This document shows positions 6,669 to 13,026 of a DNA stretch of 18,291 bases, piece after piece. The notes under the pieces were generated by a model. That model was not told where the DNA came from. It saw only the letters and a program-made list of their open reading frames with translations, and made no database searches. The first letter of the stretch is position 1, and the number at the start of each line of letters is the position of its first letter. This DNA comes from Cellulomonas sp. (GTDB lineage Bacteria > Actinomycetota > Actinomycetes > Actinomycetales > Cellulomonadaceae), in the NCBI GenBank assembly GCA_027451305.1, contig DAIDJQ010000225.1:1-18291 (forward strand). The letters are read 5' to 3'. Both the position numbers and the translations under genes were made by a program.

Positions 6669-8454
6669 ACGTCGCCTCGCACGCCCAGCCGGCACCGGCT
6701 CGGGTCAGCAGCAGCGCCCGGCCGTCGTCGAGCGTCACCTGCAGGTGCACGCGCACCTGGGGGGGACGCTCCGGGTGCTGCCACCACCGCTCGGTCAGCA
6801 GCCACGGGCCGGCCCAGCCCAGCACGGCACCGTCCCGCCGGGCACCGGCCCATCCGGGTGCGTCCGTCGGCCAGCGCAGCCGGGCAGGGGGTCCGCTCAG
6901 CTGAGCCCGCTCGTCCACCCGCACCTCGAGCCCTGCAGGGTCGGACAGCCGCACCGGCACCGGGTCGGGCGGCACGGTGGCGGGGGCCGGCTCGGGCAGC
7001 CGCCCGGGCCACGGCAGGTCGGCTGCCCGCAGCGGGACGGTGTGCTCTCCCCACGGCTGCAGGTGCACCTGGTCACGTACGTCACGGCCGCCCTGCAGCG
7101 TCCCGGTGAGCACCCCGCCGCCGCCCACCAGCGACTGCACCCGGTCCAGAGCACGGTGCGCGCGCAGGTCGCCACCGGACGGCCCACCCCACAACCGCCC
7201 CTGCTCGGCACCAGCAGGAGCGACGTCCAGTGCGGTGAGGGTCAGCCGCACCAGGCCCACGGGGTGGTCGTCCTCCGGAGCCGGGGCGTCCACCCCCGGC
7301 TCGGCATCGGACACCCGGACGGGTCTCGGCCGACCACGCCGCTCCACCGCGCTCGACCCTGCAGGGTCGTCCGGCGTCCCGTCCGCACCGCCGCCGTCCG
7401 ACCGCCTGCGGTACCGCTCGCGAGCGTGGTCTCGCGCCGTCGCCACCGCCGTGGCGGTCAACCAGCCGTCCAGCTGCCAGCGCACCCGGTCGGTGATGCG
7501 TGCCGGGGTCAGGCCTCCCCACCCACCGCCCGACCCGCCCAGGTCGGTGCGCCAGGTACGCAGCAGGTCGATGCCCTCGTCGGTGCGCGCGGCGATCTGC
7601 AACCGCCCACAGCCCACCCCGCGACGCACGAGGTCCTCGTGCAGCTGCTCGGCCAGCCGCCGTCCGGCGAACGCCGCAGCATCCACCCGGTGCAACGGCG
7701 GGTCCAGCTCGGCGCTCACCTCGAGGTCCGCCTCCGGCCGGTGCCGCACCGGCGGCCGCTCGTCCAGCCCACGTGCCAGCAGGTGCGCCCAGCTGCCGAG
7801 CCGACCGAACCTGGCGTGCACCGAGGAGGCCGGCAACGCCGCCAGGTCACCCAGGGTGCGTAGCCCCAACCGGTGCAGCAGGTCCACCAGCTCGCCGATG
7901 GCGGCAGCCTGCGCGTCGTCGACCGTGGCGTGCACCAGCTCGCCCACCCCGTGCGCGGCGAGGAACACCGGGGAGGCGCCGGGCTCGACCACCGCGCCGG
8001 TGCGGGCGGCGAGCACCGCAGCGAGCAGGCCGTCCGCGGTGCCGACACCGCACTCGTACCCGGTCGCCGTGGCCACCGCGTCGACCAGCCGGGCGGCCAG
8101 CAGGTCCTCCGAACCGTGGTAACGGCTGGCCCCGCCGGCCGGCAGCAGCAGCAGGCCGGGACGAGCCACCTCGACCCCAGCCACCACCGTCTGCGCCGCG
8201 GCGGCCACGGGTTCGAACAGCCGCACGTCACGCGCGTCGTCGGTGGGCAGCAGCACCAGCTCGGGACAGCAGCCCTGCGCCTGCCGCCGCCGCATGCCGC
8301 GCCGCACTCCTTCGGCACGCGCCAGTGCGGACACGGCGGTCACCGCACGCCCGTCGTGCACCGCCGCGGGCAGGTGACCAGGGACCTGGGCGACCGTCGC
8401 AGCCGCGACCACGGGCCAGTCGGGCACCCACACGACCGTGGTGCGGATGCTCAT
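6661..8454 (-). CDS. imuB: ImuB, inactive Y-family polymerase-like mutasome protein
   Basis: The 597-residue product is related to Y-family polymerases but lacks their catalytic acids. The first motif reads VVWVPDWP (7-14), without the aligned Asp of active enzymes. The usual S-x-D-E position is RPGLLLLP (98-105), with no acid. The little-finger and helix-hairpin-helix part (DLLHRLGLRTLGDLAALPA, 191-209) is kept. QGRLWG (418-423) fits a beta-clamp binding motif like that of mycobacterial ImuB. In the family, ImuB is the hub that links ImuA, DnaE2 and the sliding clamp. Residues about 340-400 form a low-complexity, charged insertion just before the clamp motif, and the protein is longer than I expect for the family. 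The ATG overlaps the imuA stop as ATGA, indicating translational coupling. Confidence 0.93.
   Translation of the reverse strand: MSIRTTVVWVPDWPVVAAATVAQVPGHLPAAVHDGRAVTAVSALARAEGVRRGMRRRQAQGCCPELVLLPTDDARDVRLFEPVAAAAQTVVAGVEVARPGLLLLPAGGASRYHGSEDLLAARLVDAVATATGYECGVGTADGLLAAVLAARTGAVVEPGASPVFLAAHGVGELVHATVDDAQAAAIGELVDLLHRLGLRTLGDLAALPASSVHARFGRLGSWAHLLARGLDERPPVRHRPEADLEVSAELDPPLHRVDAAAFAGRRLAEQLHEDLVRRGVGCGRLQIAARTDEGIDLLRTWRTDLGGSGGGWGGLTPARITDRVRWQLDGWLTATAVATARDHARERYRRRSDGGGADGTPDDPAGSSAVERRGRPRPVRVSDAEPGVDAPAPEDDHPVGLVRLTLTALDVAPAGAEQGRLWGGPSGGDLRAHRALDRVQSLVGGGGVLTGTLQGGRDVRDQVHLQPWGEHTVPLRAADLPWPGRLPEPAPATVPPDPVPVRLSDPAGLEVRVDERAQLSGPPARLRWPTDAPGWAGARRDGAVLGWAGPWLLTERWWQHPERPPQVRVHLQVTLDDGRALLLTRAGAGWACEATYD
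7354..7369. repeat. 16-bp perfect palindrome inside imuB, partly repeated at 6931-6943
   Basis: CGACCCTGCAGGGTCG is its own reverse complement. Thirteen of its bases (CCCTGCAGGGTCG) recur at 6931-6943 in the same gene and the same reading frame, where both copies encode Asp-Pro-Ala-Gly on the minus strand. It lies in the low-complexity insertion. It may be chance in GC-rich DNA. Confidence 0.5.
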
Positions 8455-9248
8455 CCGACCAGCCTCAGGTCGGCTCGGGTCGCGACGGGCGCCGTGACAG
8501 GACCACCCGCGGGCACCGGCCCGTCCGGGCCGGGCGCCCCCAACGGCAGCACCAGGTCCAGCGACCGCGGCACCCCCGCACCGCCGCGGCCCGAGCGCAG
8601 CACCTGCACCCGGTGCGAACGCAGCCGGCCCTCACCGGATCCCACGCCGGTCCAGCCCCGCTCCTGCACCGACAGCACCGTGCCGGCACCGGGCCATGCA
8701 CACGTGGGCAGCAGCACGGTGCCCCGTTCCCGGGCCCGCGCCGACAGCTGCCGCCGCTCGGCCTCGGTCAGCGCCGCCCCCGCCCCCACCACCACCACGT
8801 CGATCCCGTCGAGCAGCGCGGCCAGCACCGTCGCGGCCTGCGCACCGGGATCGGGCACCATGGCCAGGCGAGCCAGGTCGACACCCGCCTGCGCCGCGGC
8901 GAGCAGGCCGAGGTCGGGCCGGCTCACGGCTGCCGCCCATGCCCCGTGCCGGCAGGCGTACGCGAGCATCGTCAGCACCAGGGACGTCGAGCCGGTCACC
9001 ACGGTGGTGCCTCCCCTGCGCAGGCCGCCGGGCAGCACCGGCGCCAGCGCGGGTGGGACGTCCATCGGCGGCCGCTCGGTGGTGAGCAGCGACGTCCTCG
9101 GCAGCACCGGACGTGCTCCGTCGTCGGTCGCTACCGTCGCCCCGGCCCCGGCCCCGAGCACGCTGCGCGCCCCCGTGCGCAGCTCCGCCCTGGCCAGCGC
9201 AGCGCGGGCCAGGGCCACCCGCTCCGCGCGATCCGTGACGACGGTCAT
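8451..9248 (-). CDS. imuA: ImuA-like RecA-fold mutasome protein
   Basis: First gene of the SOS operon, 265 residues. Position before imuB and dnaE2 under a LexA box, and the overall layout, identify it as the actinobacterial ImuA (ImuA'). The core resembles a RecA-type ATPase: VLPGGLRRGGTTVVTGSTS (71-89) occupies the P-loop position and DGIDVVVVGAG (147-157) the Walker B strand. The P-loop lacks the Gly-Lys-Thr/Ser needed for nucleotide binding, so ATPase activity is doubtful. The N-terminal 60 residues are Ala/Arg-rich and the C-terminal 35 Pro/Gly-rich. The ATG at 9248 has a GAGGAGGAG site seven bases upstream (9256-9264), which decides it over a longer in-frame start that would fall inside the promoter. 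In mycobacteria ImuA' works with ImuB to recruit DnaE2. Confidence 0.85.
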   Translation of the reverse strand: MTVVTDRAERVALARAALARAELRTGARSVLGAGAGATVATDDGARPVLPRTSLLTTERPPMDVPPALAPVLPGGLRRGGTTVVTGSTSLVLTMLAYACRHGAWAAAVSRPDLGLLAAAQAGVDLARLAMVPDPGAQAATVLAALLDGIDVVVVGAGAALTEAERRQLSARARERGTVLLPTCAWPGAGTVLSVQERGWTGVGSGEGRLRSHRVQVLRSGRGGAGVPRSLDLVLPLGAPGPDGPVPAGGPVTAPVATRADLRLVG

Positions 9249-9286
9249 GTCAGAACTCCTCCTCGGCGACGCGCCGACGGACCATC

Positions 9287-9304
9287 TTCGAACACGTGTT
9301 CGAA
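9287..9304. promoter_or_regulatory. LexA binding site (SOS box)
   Basis: TTCGAACACGTGTTCGAA is an 18-bp perfect palindrome containing the Gram-positive/actinobacterial LexA consensus GAAC-N4-GTTC in its longer form TCGAAC-N4-GTTCGA. It begins two bases downstream of the -10 of the imuA promoter and covers the expected transcription start, so bound LexA would block initiation until DNA damage triggers its self-cleavage. It is the only such site I noticed in the window. Confidence 0.93.
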
Positions 9305-9306
9305 CA

Positions 9307-9335
9307 AGTACACGCCGCACGGCGCCCGCTGTCAA
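9307..9335 (-). promoter_or_regulatory. Promoter of the imuA-imuB-dnaE2 operon
   Basis: On the minus strand a perfect -35 TTGACA (9335-9330), a 17-base spacer and a -10 TGTACT (9312-9307) precede imuA. The expected start point, near 9300, falls in the LexA palindrome. The 5' leader would be about 50 bases long. Confidence 0.75.
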
Positions 9336-9439
9336 TCCGCCTGGTCAGCCCTGGGGACGATCCGCGACCGACCGTGCGGGGCCGTCGGACTCCCGCCCCA
9401 CGTCGCGCAGAAGCGGGGCGGACCAGCCACGATGGGTCC

Positions 9440-9982
9440 GTGGCACTCTCACTGAACCGTCCCGTCGCCCCCGACCCCTACGCCCTGCTCCCTGCGGTGC
9501 CCGCGTTCACGCTCCGCTCGGAGGACGTCACCGACGGCGCTCCCCTGCCGGACTCCGCCACCAACACCCCACGCGGCGACAACGTCTCCCCCCAGCTCAG
9601 CTGGTCGGGCTTCCCGCCCGAGACCGTCTCCTTCGCCGTCAGCTGCTTCGACCCCGACGCACCCGGAGCGTCCGGCTGGTGGCACTGGACCGTGCTCGGC
9701 CTGCCGGTGAGCATCACCTCGCTGGCACGCGGGGCCGGTCGGCCGGACGGGCGCGGCCTCCCCGCCGGTACGGTCCAGCTGCGTGGGGACGACGGCGTGG
9801 CGGGCTACGTCGGCGCCGCCCCGCCTCCCGGTGACCAGGTGCACCACTACTACTTCGTCGTGCACGCGCTGGACACCGACCGCCTGGGCTTGGCCGCCGA
9901 CACGCCCCCCGGGGCTGCCAGCACCGCCCTGGTGTTTCATACCATCGCCCGCGCCGTCCTGGTCGGCACCTACCAGCGCTGA
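9440..9982 (+). CDS. YbhB/YbcL-family (PEBP-like, Raf kinase inhibitor-like) protein
   Basis: This 180-residue cytoplasmic protein belongs to the phosphatidylethanolamine-binding protein superfamily. Visible hallmarks are SPQLSWSGFP (50-59), CFDPDAPG (69-76, the DPDAP ligand-site motif), WWHWTV (80-85) and GYVGAAPPPGDQVHHYYF (122-139), which matches the conserved GY-x-GP-x-PP-x-x-x-x-H-x-Y block. Molecular roles of bacterial members are poorly defined. GTG at 9440 is preferred: family similarity starts soon after it, and CACGAT (9428-9433) lies six bases upstream, as for other leaderless genes here. An in-frame ATG at 9296 would run through the SOS promoter. The gene is divergent from imuA and followed by the YbaK-like gene after 22 bases. 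Confidence 0.88.
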   Translation: MALSLNRPVAPDPYALLPAVPAFTLRSEDVTDGAPLPDSATNTPRGDNVSPQLSWSGFPPETVSFAVSCFDPDAPGASGWWHWTVLGLPVSITSLARGAGRPDGRGLPAGTVQLRGDDGVAGYVGAAPPPGDQVHHYYFVVHALDTDRLGLAADTPPGAASTALVFHTIARAVLVGTYQR

Positions 9983-9992
9983 GCCACGCGGC

Positions 9993-9998
9993 TACCCT
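9993..9998 (+). promoter_or_regulatory. Candidate -10 (TACCCT) for a leaderless YbaK-like transcript
   Basis: TACCCT sits six bases before the ATG at 10005, where no Shine-Dalgarno sequence is present. This is the spacing expected of leaderless actinobacterial genes with a TANNNT -10. No -35 is obvious. Confidence 0.45.
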
Positions 9999-10004
9999 GC
10001 CGCC

Positions 10005-10571
10005 ATGGCCCCCGCCTCGCTCACCTGGCTGCGCGCCCTCGACCGTCCCGACCTGCTCGCGCCGTCGACGGCTGCGGCCCTGGCTGCGTGGGCCGCGCAG
10101 ACGCCGGCCGTGGCCGACGAGGTGCGAGTCGCCGAGATCGACCCCAACCTGGCCGACACCGCGGCGATGACCGAGGCGTACGGCCTGACCCTGTCGGAGT
10201 CGGTGAACTGCGTGCTCGTGGCCGGCCGCCGGGCGGGCGACGAGCGCATCGCCGCAGTCGCGGTCCGGGCCACCACCCGCGCCGACGTGAACAACGCCGT
10301 CAAGCGACTGCTCGACGTGCGCAAGGCGTCGTTCCTGCCGATGGATCGCGCCGTGGCCGACTCCGGCATGGAGTACGGCGGGATCACGCCCCTCGGCCTG
10401 CCCGGTGACTACCGGGTGCTGGTGGACGCCGCGGTGCGCGAGCCGCACGCCGAGAGCGGCGAGCGGGTGATCATCGGCAGCGGCCTGCGTCGCTCCAAGA
10501 TCTCGCTGCCCGGCGCGCTGCTCGCAGCCGCACCGGGGGTCGAGGTGGTCGAGGGCCTCGGCCTCGCCTGA
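10005..10571 (+). CDS. YbaK/EbsC-family protein (aminoacyl-tRNA deacylase-like)
   Basis: The 188-residue product matches the YbaK/EbsC fold, whose known members hydrolyse mischarged tRNAs such as Cys-tRNA(Pro). Seen features are the N-terminal alpha region, the strand ESVNCVLVAG (65-74), the helix NNAVKRLLDVRKASF (96-110), the GMEYGGITPLGLP turn (121-133) and the GERVIIGSGLRRSKISL strand pair (152-168). In YbaK and prolyl-tRNA synthetase editing domains the strand carries a key Lys (V-K-T form); here the aligned residue is Asn68, so activity or substrate may differ. The start ATG lacks a ribosome binding site and fits leaderless translation. It may also be co-transcribed with the YbhB-like gene 22 bases upstream. 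Confidence 0.85.
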   Translation: MAPASLTWLRALDRPDLLAPSTAAALAAWAAQTPAVADEVRVAEIDPNLADTAAMTEAYGLTLSESVNCVLVAGRRAGDERIAAVAVRATTRADVNNAVKRLLDVRKASFLPMDRAVADSGMEYGGITPLGLPGDYRVLVDAAVREPHAESGERVIIGSGLRRSKISLPGALLAAAPGVEVVEGLGLA

Positions 10572-10622
10572 GCCCCACGGCTCCAGCGGTCGGCCCGCGG
10601 CCCGCCGCGCCTCCGCCCGGTG

Positions 10623-10658
10623 CACCTCAGCCCCGGCGAAGCCGGGCACACCTCAGCC
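10623..10658. terminator. Hairpin flanked by a 10-bp direct repeat between convergent genes
   Basis: CCCGGC-GAA-GCCGGG (10632-10646) forms a six-pair stem. It is flanked by two copies of CACCTCAGCC (10623-10632 and 10649-10658). The site lies between the convergent YbaK-like and rRNA/tRNA methyltransferase genes and may act as a short bidirectional terminator. The T-tract is missing. Confidence 0.4.
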
Positions 10659-10683
10659 GCGAGCGTGACGACGACGGGCCGCG

Positions 10684-11523
10684 CTACCCGCCGTGCCTCG
10701 TCCGCGTCGCCCAGAACGCCACCGCGGCGGCGGCGGCCACGTTCAGCGAGTCCACGCCGCCCGCCATCGGGATCCGTACCACGAGATCGCAGGCCGCCAC
10801 GGTTCGCGCCTTGAGGCCGTCACCCTCCGCGCCGAGCACCATCGCGAGCCGCTCCGGCGGGTCCGCCACCAGGTCGTCCAGGCCGATCGCCGAGTCGTCG
10901 AGCGCCAGCGCCGCGGTGACGAACCCCGCCGCGCGAAGGGCACCGAGGCCCTCAGGCCACGGGTCGATCCGCGTCCACGGCACCTGGAACACCGTGCCCA
11001 TGCTCACCCGAACCGACCGCCGGTAGAGCGGGTCGGCGCAGCGCGGGGTGACCAGCACCGCATCGACGCCCAGCGCCGCCGCCGACCGGAAGGCCGCGCC
11101 GACGTTGGTGTGGTCGACGATGTCCTCGAGCACGGCCACCCGCCGGGCGCCCGCCACCACCTCCGCCACCGCCGGCAGCGGCGGCCGGTGCATCGCCGCG
11201 AGCGCGCCGCGGTGCACGTGGAACCCCGTGATCGCCTCCAGCACCGGCTCGGCCGCGACGTACACCGGGACGGCCGCATCCGTGCTCGCCGGCGCCGTCG
11301 CCAGCATCCGCTCCACCTCGGGCACCCAGCGGGGCGCCGCCAGCACCGACCGTGGACGGTGCCCGGCCTCCAGCGCCCGGCCCAGCACCGTCGAGCTCTC
11401 GGCGATGTAGAGCCCCTTCGCAGGCTCGTGCCGGGACCGCAGCGCCACGTCGGTCAGCGCGACGTAGTCGTCCAGCCGTGGGTCGTGCGGGTCGTCGACG
11501 GTCAGCAGCTCCGGGTGCAGCAC
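10684..11523 (-). CDS. SpoU/TrmH-family RNA 2'-O-methyltransferase
   Basis: This 279-residue SAM-dependent SPOUT enzyme methylates ribose 2'-hydroxyls in rRNA or tRNA; the exact target is not readable. An N-terminal substrate-binding domain (about 1-110) includes KGLYIAESSTVLGRAL (36-51). The knotted catalytic domain shows motif 1 HTNVGAAFRSAAALG (138-152, Asn140 and Arg146), motif 2 MVLGAEGDGL (228-237, Glu233) and motif 3 IPMAGGVDSLNVAAAAA (251-267, Ser259 and Asn261). GTG at 11523 is chosen because the family homology begins there; AGGA (11535-11532) lies eight bases upstream. A longer reading frame upstream is antisense-like and runs into the MFS gene. It starts 13 bases after the MFS stop, so the two are probably co-transcribed. 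Confidence 0.92.
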   Translation of the reverse strand: MLHPELLTVDDPHDPRLDDYVALTDVALRSRHEPAKGLYIAESSTVLGRALEAGHRPRSVLAAPRWVPEVERMLATAPASTDAAVPVYVAAEPVLEAITGFHVHRGALAAMHRPPLPAVAEVVAGARRVAVLEDIVDHTNVGAAFRSAAALGVDAVLVTPRCADPLYRRSVRVSMGTVFQVPWTRIDPWPEGLGALRAAGFVTAALALDDSAIGLDDLVADPPERLAMVLGAEGDGLKARTVAACDLVVRIPMAGGVDSLNVAAAAAVAFWATRTRHGG

Positions 11524-11536
11524 ACCGCAGATCCTG

Positions 11537-12898
11537 TCAGCCCTCTGCCCTTCGCAGCGCCCGGCCGCCCAGCGCCGCGACCACCGCTCCGCAGGCGGCG
11601 AGCACGGGCACCACGACGAAGGCGCTGTGCATGCCCATCCGGTCGGCGAGGAAGCCGAGCAGGAACGGTGCCACCCCCACGGCAGCGCCGCCGGCCAGCG
11701 TGGCATAGCCCTGCACCCGGTCGCCGTGCCCCGGCGACGCGCCGAGCATGAGGGCGATGGACAGCGGGTACTGCGCGCCGTACCCGAAGCCGGCGATCAC
11801 CAGACCGGTCATCGCGACGACCGTCGAGGTGGTGGTCCACATCACGGCCCACCCGACGATCGCCAGGAGGAACGCGCCGACCAGCAACGCGGCCGGGCGC
11901 ACGCGCAGCGAGAGCGGCCCGACGACGAACCGCACGGCCGTCATCCCGGCCACCAGGCCGGCCGTGGCGGCGGTGGCGATACCCGCGCGCGCGGCCGTCC
12001 GCTCGAGCAGGAGCGCGGTGGACCAGTAGGTGGTGGCGTTCTCGATGGCGACCGCCGCGATCAACGAGACGATGAACAGCACCGCGGCACGGGCCGGCCG
12101 GTACCGCACCTTCGGGACGGCGGCCGGCGGGAGCACGGCCGCGCTCGGCAGCACCGCCGGCTCGTCGTGCGTGAGCAGGTCCGTCTCCTCGTCCAGGGTC
12201 CCCGCAGCCTGGCTCCCCGCGACCACACCCGCCGGGACCACGACCCGCGGCTCACCATCGCCCGGCGCCGTCCGCGACCGTGAGCCGCTCGCGCTGAGCG
12301 CGGCAGAGGCCGGGAGCCGGGCGACCAGCGCGGCCCCGGCCAGCGCCAGCCCCGAGGTGACCAGCACCGCGGGACGCCAGCCCCAACCGACCGCGACGGC
12401 CGCGCCGACGGCGAGCGGGCCGAACAGCCCCACGCCGGAGCCGACGCCGTTCGCCTCGGTGATGGCTGCGGTCGCCGCCGCGCCGTGCCGCATCGCCAGG
12501 CCCACCTGGCTCGCCGCGATCATCACGTTCCCGCCGGAGGAGACCACCAGCATCGCCGTCAGGGTCCACACCAGCGACGGGCCGAGCACCAGACCGACGA
12601 TCCCGACGGCCACGGTGGTGGCCGCCCAGACGATCGCGCCGCGGCGTCCCCACCAGCGCACGGCGCGCGGTGCCAGCGCAGCCGCCACGAGGCCGCCCGC
12701 GGCCATCGCAGTGCCGTGCAGACCTGCCTGCGCCGCGCTCAGCCCACGCTCGTGGGCGAGCAGCGGCACGCTCGGGTTGAAGCTGTACAGCAGCCAGCCC
12801 CAGGTGATGAACGAGCCGTACAGGGTGACCGTCAACCGGTCCCGCACCAGCCGGACCGGCGGCGACCCGTCCTCGGGTCGAATCGATGCGACTGCCAC
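11537..12898 (-). CDS. MFS transporter
   Basis: The 453-residue product has the two-times-six helix pattern of the major facilitator superfamily. The first half (about 22-208) has the loop RWWGRRGAIVWAA (81-93), which resembles the conserved motif A between helices 2 and 3. The central cytoplasmic loop (about 212-267) is long and Ala/Pro/Asp-rich. The second half (about 268-447) includes VIAGFGYGAQYPLSIALMLG. It is likely a proton-coupled exporter or a sugar/drug carrier; no substrate can be named. GTG at 12898 lies six bases after TAGGCT, with no ribosome binding site, consistent with a leaderless mRNA. The RNA methyltransferase gene follows after 13 bases, likely in one operon. Confidence 0.9.
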   Translation of the reverse strand: MAVASIRPEDGSPPVRLVRDRLTVTLYGSFITWGWLLYSFNPSVPLLAHERGLSAAQAGLHGTAMAAGGLVAAALAPRAVRWWGRRGAIVWAATTVAVGIVGLVLGPSLVWTLTAMLVVSSGGNVMIAASQVGLAMRHGAAATAAITEANGVGSGVGLFGPLAVGAAVAVGWGWRPAVLVTSGLALAGAALVARLPASAALSASGSRSRTAPGDGEPRVVVPAGVVAGSQAAGTLDEETDLLTHDEPAVLPSAAVLPPAAVPKVRYRPARAAVLFIVSLIAAVAIENATTYWSTALLLERTAARAGIATAATAGLVAGMTAVRFVVGPLSLRVRPAALLVGAFLLAIVGWAVMWTTTSTVVAMTGLVIAGFGYGAQYPLSIALMLGASPGHGDRVQGYATLAGGAAVGVAPFLLGFLADRMGMHSAFVVVPVLAACGAVVAALGGRALRRAEG

Positions 12899-12904
12899 CA
12901 GGGC

Positions 12905-12910
12905 AGCCTA
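12905..12910 (-). promoter_or_regulatory. Candidate -10 (TAGGCT) for the leaderless MFS transcript
   Basis: Minus-strand TAGGCT is separated by six bases from the GTG at 12898. The same spacing is seen before the YbaK-like gene. No Shine-Dalgarno sequence lies between. Confidence 0.45.
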
Positions 12911-12972
12911 GTGCCCACAGCCGACGCACCGGGACGCCCCAGCCGTGGCACCCCGCGGCCCCGTCGCAGGGA

Positions 12973-13015
12973 CGACGAGGGGCCGCGTCCGTCAACCGGA
13001 CGCGGCCCCTCGTCG
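12973..13015 (-). terminator. 19-bp perfect stem-loop ending the ABC exporter operon
   Basis: Bases 12973-12991 pair without mismatch with 12997-13015 (core GAGGGGCCGCGTCCG), leaving the loop TCAAC. It lies 11 bases beyond the stop of the second ABC gene. No T-tract follows on the minus strand. It probably also insulates the divergent-side MFS promoter just to its left. Confidence 0.8.
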
Positions 13016-13026
13016 GCGACGTGCGT

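Noticed and set aside
3237..7109. A 1290-codon open frame on the plus strand opposite dnaE2 and imuB
   Set aside because: It mirrors real genes in a very GC-rich region where stop codons are rare. Its translation is rich in Arg, His, Gln, Pro and Gly with no recognisable domain, while the minus strand encodes a clear DnaE2.
9296..9439. Extension of the YbhB-like protein to an upstream in-frame ATG
   Set aside because: The extra 48 residues would be encoded by the LexA site and imuA promoter and show no family similarity.
7500..9834. Two plus-strand frames of about 650 codons opposite imuA and imuB
   Set aside because: They have low-complexity Arg/Pro/Ala-rich translations, run through the SOS promoter and overlap each other in different frames.
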